From positions 308,325-372,324 of the forward strand of contig NZ_MOBP01000012.1 in the NCBI RefSeq assembly GCF_003732665.1: 64,000 nt of DNA, in the 5' to 3' direction. The notes under the pieces were generated by a model that saw only the letters and a program-made list of their open reading frames with translations, searched no databases and was not told the DNA's origin. This DNA comes from Pseudomonas frederiksbergensis (lineage in GTDB: Bacteria; Pseudomonadota; Gammaproteobacteria; Pseudomonadales; Pseudomonadaceae). How positions within the stretch are numbered: the first letter of the stretch is position 1; each line of letters starts with the position of its first letter. Position numbers and translations under genes: made by a program. Positions 52,699 through 62,342 of this stretch are shown piece by piece.

Positions 52699-54009
52699 TC
52701 AGCGCTGAAGCGTTCGGGTCATGCGTAGTGCCAACACGCTCCCGCACACAATCACACCCGCCAACAGATACAACGCCGCATCCGTCGAACCGGTGCTGTC
52801 CTTGACCCAACCCACCAGGTACGGGCTGAGGAACCCGGCCATTTGCCCCATGGAGTTGATCAACGCCAAACCGCCCGCCGCCGCACCCGCGCTCAGCAGC
52901 GCTGTCGGCACCGGCCAGAACATCGGCAGGCCGGTGAGGGCGCCCATGGTGGCGATGGTCAAGCCGAGAATCGCAATGGCCGGCGTGGTGGCGAAGTTCA
53001 CCGCGATCAACAGCCCGACCGCGCCCATCAGCATCGGCACCACCAAATGCCAGCGGCGCTCCTTGCGCAGGTCCGCCGAGCGACCGACCAGCAACATGAA
53101 CACCGCCGCCAGCAGGTAAGGAATCGCACTCAACCAGCCAATCACCAGGTTATCGCTGAAACCAAGGTTCTTGATGATCGACGGCAGCCAGAAGTTGATC
53201 GCGTAAACGCCGCTCTGGATGCAGAAATAGATCAAGCCGAACGCCCAGATCGCCGGGTTCTTGAACACCGCCGCCAGTGAGTCAGTCGTGGTTTTCGGCT
53301 TATTGGCCAGGTCCTCGGCGTGGTCCGCTTCCAGTACTTGGCGCTCAAAAGGCGTCAGCCACTTGGCATTGGCATAACTGTCGCTGAGCAGGAAATAGGC
53401 GAGGGCACCGAGAATCACGGTCGGAATCCCTTGCAGCAAAAACATCCACTGCCAGCCCGCCAGACCGGCCTGGCCAGCGCCGAAGTGGTTAAGAATCCAG
53501 CCAGAGAACGGGCTGCCGAGCAAACCGGACACCGGGATCGCCGACATGAACAGCGCCATGATGCGGCCACGGCGGAAGGTCGGGAACCACTGCGACAGAT
53601 ACAGCACCACGCCCGGGAAGAACCCGGCTTCGGCCGCGCCGGTGAACAGGCGCAAGGTGTAGAACTCGGTCGGTGTGGTGACGAACAGCAGGCAGGTCGA
53701 GAGCGAGCCCCAGACGATCATCATCAACGCGATCCAGCGCCGTGGCCCGAATTTGGTCAGCGCCAGGTTACTCGGCACGCCGCACAGCACGTAGCCGATA
53801 AAGAAGATCCCGGCCCCGAGGCCGTACACGGTTTCGCTGAATTTCAGTGCGTCGAGCATCTGCAACTTGGCAAATCCAACGTTCACCCGGTCGAGGTAGT
53901 TGAACAGGTAGCAGATGAAGATGAAGGGGATCAAACGCAGGGTAATGCGTTTGTAGACGGCGTTCTTGTCGTCAACGATGGCCTGGGTAGCGGCGGCGCT
54001 CTGTGACAT
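52699..54009 (-). CDS. MFS transporter, anion:cation symporter family
   Basis: A 436-residue permease with twelve membrane segments, FNYLDRVNVGFAKLQM in helix 1 and GAAEAGFFPGVVLYLSQWFP in helix 4, typical of ACS transporters for hexuronates, glucarate or tartrate. GAGAGAG precedes the ATG at 54009; the longer frame has no signal. It is divergent from a CdaR-type activator and a glycerate kinase, so a sugar-acid substrate is likely. Confidence 0.88.
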   Translation of the reverse strand: MSQSAAATQAIVDDKNAVYKRITLRLIPFIFICYLFNYLDRVNVGFAKLQMLDALKFSETVYGLGAGIFFIGYVLCGVPSNLALTKFGPRRWIALMMIVWGSLSTCLLFVTTPTEFYTLRLFTGAAEAGFFPGVVLYLSQWFPTFRRGRIMALFMSAIPVSGLLGSPFSGWILNHFGAGQAGLAGWQWMFLLQGIPTVILGALAYFLLSDSYANAKWLTPFERQVLEADHAEDLANKPKTTTDSLAAVFKNPAIWAFGLIYFCIQSGVYAINFWLPSIIKNLGFSDNLVIGWLSAIPYLLAAVFMLLVGRSADLRKERRWHLVVPMLMGAVGLLIAVNFATTPAIAILGLTIATMGALTGLPMFWPVPTALLSAGAAAGGLALINSMGQMAGFLSPYLVGWVKDSTGSTDAALYLLAGVIVCGSVLALRMTRTLQR

Positions 54010-54179
54010 GGCGGGCTCTCTCTTTATTATGATTTTTTGCGATGCAAAGGGTAACGTTGATCGCCCTGTGAGTCTCGGCCACCGCTTGGGTGATTGTCTT
54101 TGTGCCAGAGCACAGGGTTTGCCACCCACGCCTGTGCGGGTGAACAACCCGTCCCATCCCGTTTTCAAGGATCTGCCCA

Positions 54180-55292
54180 ATGTTTGAACTCGATCACGAC
54201 CTGGCCCAGGACATCGTCGACCGGGCCATGGCCATCCTGCCGTACAACGTCAATGTCATGGACAGTCAGGGCCTGATTCTCGGCAGTGGCGAGCCCGAGC
54301 GGATCAACACCCGCCACGAAGGCGCGCAACTGGTGCTGGCCAACGGGCGAGTGGTGGAAATCGACGCGCAAACGGCCATTCACCTCAAAGGCGTGCAACC
54401 GGGGATCAACTTGCCGCTGTTGCTTGATCAACGGCTGATCGGCGTGCTCGGCATCACCGGCGAACCGGAGCAGTTGCGCACTTACGCCGAACTGGTGCGC
54501 ATGACCGCTGAAATGCTGGTCGGCCAGCGCAATCAGCAAGCCGAGCAGCAATGGCGGCGCCAGCGTTGCGATGATTTGCTGGCGTTGCTGCTGAGCGATG
54601 CCGGGGATTCGCCGCGCCTGGTGGACGAAGCGCAGCAACTGGGGCTCAAGCCACAACTGACGCGGGTGCCGTACCTGTTCGAATTGGGCCTGGAGCACGG
54701 ACCGGGGCAGACCGTCGAAGCCCTCAGCGCCTGGCTGATCAGCCGTTACCCGGACAGTTGGTGCGTCAGCTCGGCCAAATCGTCGCTGCTGTGGTGTCGG
54801 CCGGCAAGTCAGGCGATCGAGCATGAACGGCTGCTGGAAAAACTCGATGGCCTGAGTTGGAACATTCTGCGCATCGCCGTGGGCGGGCAGGCCGATGGGT
54901 TGCCGGGGTTGCGCCGCTGTTATCGGCGGGTCGGCGACTTGCTGGCGTATGGGCGTGATGTGTTGCCGCGCTCGCGATTGTTGACGCTGAACCGCTATCG
55001 GCTGCCGGTGATGCTCTGGCGGCATCGCAACGACGACGCGCTGGATGAACTGCTCAAGCCGCTGCGCAAAGTCATCGCCAAGGACAGCAACGGCCAACTG
55101 CTGGCGACCCTGCGCAGTTGGTGCGATCACGATGGTCAGAGCCAGGCCTGTGCCGATGCGTTGGGCATTCATCGCAACAGTCTGCGCTATCGAATGGAGC
55201 GGATTGCCGAGTTGAGTGGGGTGGACCCGTTGCGGCTGGATGGGATGTTGGCGCTTTATCTGGGGGTGCAACTGCTGCCGCAAACCGACTAG
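54180..55292 (+). CDS. CdaR-like sugar diacid activator
   Basis: A 370-residue regulator. The N-terminal sugar-diacid recognition domain is LDHDLAQDIVDRAMAILPYN with VMDSQGLILGSGEPERI; the C-terminal PucR-type helix-turn-helix is QACADALGIHRNSLRYRMER. CdaR activates glucarate/galactarate/glycerate genes. Divergent from the MFS gene, followed by glycerate kinase. Confidence 0.9.
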   Translation: MFELDHDLAQDIVDRAMAILPYNVNVMDSQGLILGSGEPERINTRHEGAQLVLANGRVVEIDAQTAIHLKGVQPGINLPLLLDQRLIGVLGITGEPEQLRTYAELVRMTAEMLVGQRNQQAEQQWRRQRCDDLLALLLSDAGDSPRLVDEAQQLGLKPQLTRVPYLFELGLEHGPGQTVEALSAWLISRYPDSWCVSSAKSSLLWCRPASQAIEHERLLEKLDGLSWNILRIAVGGQADGLPGLRRCYRRVGDLLAYGRDVLPRSRLLTLNRYRLPVMLWRHRNDDALDELLKPLRKVIAKDSNGQLLATLRSWCDHDGQSQACADALGIHRNSLRYRMERIAELSGVDPLRLDGMLALYLGVQLLPQTD

Positions 55293-55315
55293 AGAGCAGT
55301 GGTGATTTCACTGAC

Positions 55316-55386
55316 GCCTTCGCGAGCAAGCCCGCTCCCACAGGGGAACGCATTCCAAATGTGGGAGCGGGCTTGCTCGCGAAGAG
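55316..55386. repeat. REP pair, opposite (outward) arrangement
   Basis: Two REPs in the reverse order to the usual REPIN: CTTCGCGAGCAAGCCCGCTC, a 27-nt spacer with GAACGCATTCCAAAT, then GTGGGAGCGGGCTTGCTCGC. Confidence 0.88.
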
Positions 55387-55515
55387 GCCCGCCCAGCCAC
55401 CACAATGCCCACTTTGTAGAAATGAACAACAAACGCCACCCCCACTTGTGCACCCGACCGGCGTCATCATCCGGGGCAACTGGCAGCATGGAGCCATTGG
55501 AAATGGAGAACTCAC

Positions 55516-56658
55516 ATGAAAATCGTCATCGCCCCCGATTCGTTCAAGGACAGCCTGAGTGCCCAGGGCGTAGCCGATGCCATCGCGCTGGGATTGGCTG
55601 AAGTCTGGCCGCACGCGCAATTGGTCAAATGCCCGATGGCCGACGGCGGGGAAGGGACGGTCGAGTCGATTCTGGCGGCGTGCTCGGGCGAATTGCGCCG
55701 CACCCCGGTTCGCGGCCCGCTGGGATCAACCGTCGAAGCCGCCTGGGGCTGGTTGCCGCACAACCACACCGCGATCATTGAAATGGCCGAAGCGAGCGGC
55801 TTGCAGTTGGTGCCGCTGGCACAACGCGACGCCTGCATCAGCAGCACCTACGGCACCGGCGAGCTCATCCGCGCAGCCCTCGATGCCGGGGCGCAACGGG
55901 TGATCCTGGCGATTGGCGGCAGCGCCACCAATGACGGCGGCGCCGGGGCGATGCAGGCGCTGGGGGTGAAACTGTTCGACGCCCAGGGCCGGATTCTCGC
56001 CCCCGGTGGCGTGGCGTTGGCGCAACTGGCAACCATCGATTTGAGTGACATCGATCCACGCCTGGACGCCGTGCGTTTCGACATCGCCGCCGACGTCAAC
56101 AATCCCCTGTGTGGCCCCCACGGCGCCTCGGCAATTTTTGGCCCGCAGAAAGGTGCATCACCGCAGCAAGTCCAGCAACTGGATCAAGCCCTTGGGCATT
56201 TCGCCGATCTGTGCGCGCAGGCGTTGAATAAAGACGTGCGCGACGAACCGGGCTGCGGTGCGGCGGGTGGGTTGGGGTTTGCGGCCAAGGCGTTTCTCGG
56301 TGCGCAATTTCAGGCCGGCGTCGAAGTGGTCGCGGAACTGGTCGGCCTGGCCGAAGCCGTCAAAGGCGCGGACCTGGTGATTACCGGCGAAGGCCGATTC
56401 GATGCCCAGACCTTGCGCGGCAAGACGCCGTTTGGCGTGGCGCGGATTGCACGGCAACAGGGTGTGCCGGTGATTGTTATCGCCGGAACGCTTGGGGAGG
56501 GCTATCAGGAACTGTACGAGCATGGCATCGACGCCGCATTTGCCCTGGCGAGCGGGCCGATGACGCTGGAGCAGGCGTGTGCCGAGGCGCCTCGGTTGCT
56601 GCGGGAGCGAGCGAGTGATATTGCGCGGGTTTGGCAGATCGCAACTCGTAAAACTTGA
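55516..56658 (+). CDS. Glycerate kinase (GarK/GlxK type)
   Basis: A 380-residue kinase making 2-phosphoglycerate from glycerate. The N-terminal MKIVIAPDSFKDSLSAQGV and CPMADGGEGTVES are family signatures; GGSATNDGGAGAMQALG and ITGEGRFDAQTLRGKTP follow. A GGAGAA site precedes the ATG. It completes a probable sugar-acid module with the MFS and CdaR-like genes. Confidence 0.94.
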   Translation: MKIVIAPDSFKDSLSAQGVADAIALGLAEVWPHAQLVKCPMADGGEGTVESILAACSGELRRTPVRGPLGSTVEAAWGWLPHNHTAIIEMAEASGLQLVPLAQRDACISSTYGTGELIRAALDAGAQRVILAIGGSATNDGGAGAMQALGVKLFDAQGRILAPGGVALAQLATIDLSDIDPRLDAVRFDIAADVNNPLCGPHGASAIFGPQKGASPQQVQQLDQALGHFADLCAQALNKDVRDEPGCGAAGGLGFAAKAFLGAQFQAGVEVVAELVGLAEAVKGADLVITGEGRFDAQTLRGKTPFGVARIARQQGVPVIVIAGTLGEGYQELYEHGIDAAFALASGPMTLEQACAEAPRLLRERASDIARVWQIATRKT

Positions 56659-56668
56659 GCCGACCACT

Positions 56669-56801
56669 GTGGCGAGGGAGCTTGCTCCCGCTGGGTTGCG
56701 AAGCAGCCCCAAATCCTGAACACGCGCTCTTTCAGGCAAACCGTATTGGCTGATTCTACGACTGCTATGCAGCCGAGCGGGAGCAAGCTCCCTCGCCACA
56801 G
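56669..56801. repeat. Second REP class, inverted pair
   Basis: Arms TGTGGCGAGGGAGCTTGCTC and complement, about 100 nt apart, of a different REP family from the others (core GAGGGAGCTTGCTCCC). The rest of the 370-nt gap to the next gene shows nothing else clear. Confidence 0.85.
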
Positions 56802-57028
56802 GTATGTGATCGCTCCTTGAGAGGTGTTTCGCCGCTGAAACACCCCCAACCCCTTGAAATATATTTCCAATCCCCCCGCAAAAAACCTCAAGCCCGGCCG
56901 ATAACCCTCATAGGCGCGCACAAACCTATTACAACAGTCGCGCCAAGCTGATCCGGCCCGCGTGCATGCCCGCCCGACAGCGACCACGGCACGGATGCTT
57001 CGACGCTCACCCACCCGAGAATCATCCT

Positions 57029-58654
57029 ATGTCCCTGCGTAATCTGAATATCGCGCCTCGAGCGTTCCTCGGTTTTGCCTTCATCGCCTTGCTGGTGATT
57101 GTGCTGGGTGTGTTTGCGGTCAACCGCATGTCGATCATCCGCCAATCCTCGATCGACATGGGCAGCACCCAACTGCCTAGCGTGAGTTACCTGGGCAATG
57201 TCACCGAAAACATCCTGCGCATGCGCATTCTCTCGTTCCGCATCCTGGTCAACCGCGAGCCGGCCAGCCTGCAGGAAGCCGAAACCCGCATCGGCGTACT
57301 TACCGACAAGGCCCGTAAGGCGCAGGCCGCTTATGCAGCGTTGCCGCAAGGCCCGGACGAAGCAGCGTTGTACAAAGTGTTCAGCACCACCCTCGACAAT
57401 TACATGCAAGCCCAGCGCGAGATGATGGAGCTGTCGCGCCAGAACAAGGTCGATGAGATGCGCAGCCTGATCAATACGCGGATCAAGGAAGGCACCGACC
57501 TGATGGGCGAACAGCTCAACAAACTGGTGGCCTACAACACTGACGGCGCCAAAGCCGCCGGGTTGATTGCCGAAGACAACTACAACACCGCCGTCAACGG
57601 CATCATCGCAGTGTCGGTGGTGGCGGCACTGATGACTGTGCTGCTGGCCTGGTTGCTGACCCGCAGCATTGTCACCCCGTTGAACCGTGCGGTGCAGGCA
57701 GCGGAAACCATCGCCGGTGGCAACCTGACCAAAGCCATTGAGGTCGACGGCAACGACGAACCGGCCCGCCTGCTCGGCGCCTTGGCCGCCATGCAGACCA
57801 ACCTGCGCAAAACCATCGAGCAGATTGCCGGTTCCGCCACCCAGTTGGGCGCCGCCGCCGAAGAACTCAGCGCCGTTACCGAAGAAGCGTCTCGAGGTCT
57901 GCAACAGCAGAACAACGAAATCGAACAAGCCGCCACCGCAGTGAATGAAATGACCGCCGCGGTGGAAGAAGTGGCGCGCAACGCGGTGTCGACTTCCGAA
58001 GCTTCGAACCAGTCGACCCAAGCCGCCCGCGAAGGCCGCAATCGCGTGGTGGAAACCGTCGACGCGATCCAGACCATGACCCACGACGTACAGAACACTT
58101 CGGTGATGATCGAAGGCCTGGCCGCTCAAGGTCGTGACATCGGCAAGGTGCTGGACGTGATCCGTGCCATCGCCGAACAAACCAACTTGTTGGCGCTCAA
58201 CGCCGCCATCGAAGCGGCTCGTGCCGGTGAGGCCGGGCGTGGTTTTGCGGTGGTGGCGGACGAAGTCCGGGCGCTGGCCCATCGCACCGCGCAATCGACC
58301 CAGGAAATCGAAAAAATGGTCGCCGGCATCCAGAACGGCACCGGTGAAGCGGTTTCTTCCATGCAGCAAAGCAACCAGCGTACCCAAAGCACCCTGGAAA
58401 TGGCCCGCGCAGCTGGCGTGGCCCTGGAGCAAATCACCCAATCGATCCACCTGATCAACGAACGCAACCTGGTGATCGCCAGCGCTTCCGAAGAACAGGC
58501 CCAGGTTTCCCGGGAAGTCGACCGCAACCTGGTCAACATCCGCGACCTCGCCACCCAGTCCGCCGCCGGTGCCAACCAGACCAGCGCCGCGACCCACGAA
58601 CTGTCGCGTCTGGCGGTGGATTTGAACGCGATGGTGGCGCGTTTTGTAATTTGA
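57029..58654 (+). CDS. Methyl-accepting chemotaxis protein
   Basis: A 541-residue chemoreceptor. A first membrane helix (residues about 9-30), a periplasmic four-helix-bundle sensor (about 31-188), a second helix (about 189-212), a HAMP domain (RSIVTPLNRAVQAAETIAGG) and a signalling domain whose tip has EQTNLLALNAAIEAARAGE. ATG chosen with the membrane helix; the longer frame has none. The ligand is unknown. 40 nt upstream of aruH. Confidence 0.92.
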   Translation: MSLRNLNIAPRAFLGFAFIALLVIVLGVFAVNRMSIIRQSSIDMGSTQLPSVSYLGNVTENILRMRILSFRILVNREPASLQEAETRIGVLTDKARKAQAAYAALPQGPDEAALYKVFSTTLDNYMQAQREMMELSRQNKVDEMRSLINTRIKEGTDLMGEQLNKLVAYNTDGAKAAGLIAEDNYNTAVNGIIAVSVVAALMTVLLAWLLTRSIVTPLNRAVQAAETIAGGNLTKAIEVDGNDEPARLLGALAAMQTNLRKTIEQIAGSATQLGAAAEELSAVTEEASRGLQQQNNEIEQAATAVNEMTAAVEEVARNAVSTSEASNQSTQAAREGRNRVVETVDAIQTMTHDVQNTSVMIEGLAAQGRDIGKVLDVIRAIAEQTNLLALNAAIEAARAGEAGRGFAVVADEVRALAHRTAQSTQEIEKMVAGIQNGTGEAVSSMQQSNQRTQSTLEMARAAGVALEQITQSIHLINERNLVIASASEEQAQVSREVDRNLVNIRDLATQSAAGANQTSAATHELSRLAVDLNAMVARFVI

Positions 58655-58694
58655 GATAGGGTTGAGTCTGGAGCACGCGCGACAGGAGAAGTAC

Positions 58695-59882
58695 ATGCGC
58701 TATTCAGCCCTGACTCAACGCATCGCCGGAGACGGAGCGGCAGCCTGGCAAATTCACGATCGAGCGCTGGAGATGCGCGAGCAGGGCATTGATGTATTGC
58801 TGCTGTCGGTGGGCGATCCGGATTTCGATACGCCCAGGCCCATCGTCCAGGCGGCCATCGACAGCCTCTTGGCCGGCGACACTCATTACTCGGATGTGCG
58901 CGGCACCAAGGCGCTGCGCACCAGCATCGCCAACCGCCATCGACGCCGCAGCGGTCAGGTGGTGGATGCCGGGCATGTGATCGTGTTGCCAGGGGCGCAA
59001 TGCGCGGTGTACTCGGTGGCGCAATGCCTGCTCGATCCCGGCGATGAAGTGATCGTCGCCGAACCGATGTACGTCACCTACGAAGGTGTGTTCGGCGCCT
59101 GCGGGGCCAAAGTGGTGCCGGTGGCGGTGCGGCCGGAGAACGGTTTCCGGGTTGATCCGGCAGACGTCGCGGCACTGATCACGCCCAAGACCCGGGTCAT
59201 TCTGCTCAACAGTCCTAACAATCCGTCCGGCGCGAGCCTGTCCTTGATGATCTGGCAGGAACTGGCGCTGCTGTGCATTCGTCATGACCTGTGGCTGATC
59301 AGCGACGAGGTCTACAGCGACTTGCTGTACGAAGGCGAACACATCAGCCCGGCGAGTTTGCCGGGCATGGCCGAACGCACGACAACGATTAACAGTTTGT
59401 CCAAATCCCACGCCATGAGCGGTTGGCGGATCGGCTGGGTGATCGGCCCCAAACCCTTGGCCGAGCATTTGGTGCACCTGTCGTTGTGCATGTTGTTCGG
59501 CTTGCCGGATTTTGTGCAGAAAGCCGCGCAAGTGGCGCTGGACGGGGATTTGCCGGAAGTGGCGCAGATGCGCGAGGAGTATCGCCAGCGTCGGGATCTG
59601 GTGTGTTCGCGGTTGAGCAACTGTGCGGGCATTCGGCCGATCAAGCCCGATGGCGGGATGTTTGTGATGGTCGACATACGCCCGACCGGGCTGTGCGCCC
59701 AAGGGTTTGCCGAGCGATTGCTGGAAGGTTATGGCGTGTCGGTGCTGGCGGGAGAGGCCTTCGGGCCGAGTGCGGCGGGGCATATCCGGATTGGGTTGGT
59801 GGTGGACCAGGTGAAACTGGCGGATGCGTGTCGGCGGATTGCGCTGTGCGCGGCGGATTTGCTGGAGGCGCGGCGGGCCTGA
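58695..59882 (+). CDS. aruH: Arginine--pyruvate transaminase
   Basis: A 395-residue class-I PLP enzyme, matching P. aeruginosa AruH throughout: TQRIAGDGAAAWQIHDRAL, LLLSVGDPDFDTP, the PLP-binding SLSKSHAMSGWRIGWV (with Lys) and DGGMFVMVDIRPTGL. It converts arginine to 2-ketoarginine. AGGAGA precedes the ATG. The usual partner aruI is not adjacent. Confidence 0.9.
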   Translation: MRYSALTQRIAGDGAAAWQIHDRALEMREQGIDVLLLSVGDPDFDTPRPIVQAAIDSLLAGDTHYSDVRGTKALRTSIANRHRRRSGQVVDAGHVIVLPGAQCAVYSVAQCLLDPGDEVIVAEPMYVTYEGVFGACGAKVVPVAVRPENGFRVDPADVAALITPKTRVILLNSPNNPSGASLSLMIWQELALLCIRHDLWLISDEVYSDLLYEGEHISPASLPGMAERTTTINSLSKSHAMSGWRIGWVIGPKPLAEHLVHLSLCMLFGLPDFVQKAAQVALDGDLPEVAQMREEYRQRRDLVCSRLSNCAGIRPIKPDGGMFVMVDIRPTGLCAQGFAERLLEGYGVSVLAGEAFGPSAAGHIRIGLVVDQVKLADACRRIALCAADLLEARRA

Positions 59883-59906
59883 AGGATTTGCATTGCCTGG
59901 GCGGGC

Positions 59907-59977
59907 CCCTTCGCGAGCAAGCCCGCTCCCACAGGGGAATGCATTCCAAATGTGGGAGCGGGCTTGCCCGCGAAGGC
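59907..59977. repeat. REP pair, outward arrangement
   Basis: Same arrangement as at 55316: CTTCGCGAGCAAGCCCGCTC, spacer with GAATGCATTCCAAAT, then GTGGGAGCGGGCTTGCCCGC. Confidence 0.88.
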
Positions 59978-59999
59978 GTCCTGACAGGCGCCAAATCTC

Positions 60000-60977
60000 T
60001 CAGGCCTTCCAAGCCCCGGCATTCACCAGATTCACCGGCCGCTCCCCAGCCAACGCCATCAACAGATTGTCCACCGCACAGGTGGCCATCGCCTCCCGGG
60101 TCTCATGGGTCGCCGAGCCGATGTGCGGCGTGGCCACCACATTATCCAACTGCAACAACGGCGAGCCCGAATCCAGCGGCTCGCGCTCAAAAACATCCAG
60201 CCCCGCCGCACGAATCTGCCCTTTGCGCAGGGCTTCAATCAGCGCCGCTTCATCCACCACTTTGCCCCGTGAGATGTTGATGAAGATCGTCTGCGACCCC
60301 ATCAGCGCAAACTGCTCGGCACCGATCAGCCCCTCGGTTTCAGCCGTCAGCGGCAAGGTCAGGCAGACAAAATCCGCCTCTTGCAGCAGTTCCGGCAAGC
60401 TGCGGTATTGCGCGTTGAACCGCTGTTCCACCGCCGGTTTCGGCGAGTGGCTGTGGTAGATCACCGGCATGCCGAAGCCGAAATGCCCGCGCTGGGCCAG
60501 GGCTTCGCCGATGCGGCCCATGCCGATGATGCCCAGGGTCTTGCCGTGTACATCGGTGCCAAACTGCGCCGGGCCGACGTTGCGCTTCCACTGACCGGCG
60601 CGAACCATGTTCGCCAGTTCCACCACCCGCCGGGCGGTGGCCAGGATCAGGGCGAAACCGGTGTCGGCGGTGGTTTCGGTGAGCACGTCCGGGGTGTTGC
60701 TGAGCAGGATGCGCCGTTCGGTCAAGTAGTCGATGTCGTAGTTGTCGACGCCCACCGAAACGCTGGCGATGGCTTGCAAATTGGGGGCGAGATCGAGCAG
60801 CGCCGCGTCCAGTTTCAGACTCGCTCCGAGCAAACCCTGGGCTCGGGGCAGGGCCTCGCGCAACTTGGCCAGGCCCTCGGCATCCAGGCTTTCGATCAGC
60901 GTGACGTCGGTCTGCTCATGCAGGCGAGCCATCAGCAGCGGCGAGAGTTTCTTGTACAGCACAACCTGCTTTTTCAT
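60000..60977 (-). CDS. kguD: 2-ketogluconate-6-phosphate reductase
   Basis: A 325-residue D-2-hydroxyacid dehydrogenase. NAD(P) site LGIIGMGRIGEALAQRG; catalytic Arg in INISRGKVVDE, Glu in VFEREPLD and His in TPHIGSATHETR. As last gene of kguE-K-T-D it should reduce 2-keto-6-phosphogluconate to 6-phosphogluconate, feeding Entner-Doudoroff. 21 nt after kguT. Confidence 0.9.
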   Translation of the reverse strand: MKKQVVLYKKLSPLLMARLHEQTDVTLIESLDAEGLAKLREALPRAQGLLGASLKLDAALLDLAPNLQAIASVSVGVDNYDIDYLTERRILLSNTPDVLTETTADTGFALILATARRVVELANMVRAGQWKRNVGPAQFGTDVHGKTLGIIGMGRIGEALAQRGHFGFGMPVIYHSHSPKPAVEQRFNAQYRSLPELLQEADFVCLTLPLTAETEGLIGAEQFALMGSQTIFINISRGKVVDEAALIEALRKGQIRAAGLDVFEREPLDSGSPLLQLDNVVATPHIGSATHETREAMATCAVDNLLMALAGERPVNLVNAGAWKA

Positions 60978-60998
60978 CGTTATCGTCTCAACTTCAAT

Positions 60999-62297
60999 TC
61001 AAGGGTGAGCAGGCACGGGCCGTTTCGCAACGGGTTTGGCCACGACCCGGTCACTGGCGCCGGGCTTGAGGAAAATCGTCAGCACCACCGAAAGCATCAG
61101 CGCGCCGCTCATCAACAGGTACGAAGCGCCGGGCGAACCGGTGCTGCTGTTGAGGTAACCGACCAGATACGAACCGCCGAACGAACCGAGGGCGCCCATG
61201 CTGTTGATCAGCGCCATGGCACCCCCGGCGACGTTGGCCGGGAGGATCTCCGGGACGATCGCAAAGAACGGCCCGTAAGGCGCATACATGCAGGCCCCGG
61301 CGATCACCAGCAAGGTGTAGGACCACCAGAAATGTTCAGCGCCCAGCGCGTAGGAACCGTAGAACGCAATCGAGGCGATCAACAGCGGTGGCCAGACGAA
61401 GCGTTTGCGCTTCTGCAATTTGTCCGAGCCCCAGGACACCGCGAGCATCCCGATCACTGCCGCCAGGTACGGCAGCGCCGAGAGCCACCCGGCTTCCACC
61501 ATGTCCATTTGCAAACCGGCCTTGAGGATCGACGGCAGCCACAACACGAACCCATAGACGCCAATGCTCCAGCAGAAAAACTGCAAGGCCAGCACGATGA
61601 CTTTCGGCGAGCGGAAGGCCTCGGCGTAATTCTTCACCGCTTTGATCCCGACCTGTTCGGCCGCCAGAGCACTTTCCAGGTCCTGTTTCTCCTGGTCGCT
61701 GAGCCACTTGGCCTGGGCTGGACGCTCGTCCGCCAGACGCCACCAGATAAAGGCCCAGATCACCGCCGGCAAGCCTTCGATGATGAACATCCAGCGCCAA
61801 CTGAAATGCTGCACCAGATACCCCGAGACCACCGACATCCACAGCATGGTCACCGGGTTGCCGAGGATCAGGAAGGTATTGGCCCGGGAGCGTTCGGCGC
61901 GGGTGAACCAGTGGCACAGATAGACCAGCATCGCCGGCATCACCGCCGCTTCAACCACGCCGAGCATGAAGCGAATGACGACCAGCCAATAGGCGCTGGA
62001 GACGATCCCGGTCAGGGTCGCGAGGCCGCCCCAGAGGATCAGGCTGACAAAAATCAGCTTCTTCACGCTGTGCTTCTGCGCATAGATCGCGCCCGGCACC
62101 TGGAAAAAGAAGTAACCAAGGAAGAACAGCGCGCCGAGCATCGACGACAGGCCTGGGGTGATCATCAGGTCTTCGGCCATCCCGGAGGCGGCGGCGAACC
62201 CGTAGTTGGCGCGATCCAGATACGCCAGGCTGTAGGTGATGAAGACGATGGGCATGATGTACCACCAGCGGCGGGTGGCGAGTGTTGCGGTTTTCAT
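60999..62297 (-). CDS. kguT: 2-ketogluconate MFS transporter
   Basis: A 432-residue permease with twelve membrane segments, an ACS-family protein: YSLAYLDRANYGFAAASG in helix 1 and GVVEAAVMPAMLVYLCHWF in helix 4. Imports 2-ketogluconate made in the periplasm from gluconate. GGAGCA precedes the ATG. Operon position between kguK and kguD. Confidence 0.92.
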   Translation of the reverse strand: MKTATLATRRWWYIMPIVFITYSLAYLDRANYGFAAASGMAEDLMITPGLSSMLGALFFLGYFFFQVPGAIYAQKHSVKKLIFVSLILWGGLATLTGIVSSAYWLVVIRFMLGVVEAAVMPAMLVYLCHWFTRAERSRANTFLILGNPVTMLWMSVVSGYLVQHFSWRWMFIIEGLPAVIWAFIWWRLADERPAQAKWLSDQEKQDLESALAAEQVGIKAVKNYAEAFRSPKVIVLALQFFCWSIGVYGFVLWLPSILKAGLQMDMVEAGWLSALPYLAAVIGMLAVSWGSDKLQKRKRFVWPPLLIASIAFYGSYALGAEHFWWSYTLLVIAGACMYAPYGPFFAIVPEILPANVAGGAMALINSMGALGSFGGSYLVGYLNSSTGSPGASYLLMSGALMLSVVLTIFLKPGASDRVVAKPVAKRPVPAHP

Positions 62298-62342
62298 GAT
62301 GGTGCTCCTGAGCTTGTTGTTTTTGTCGCAGCAGGTAACGGT

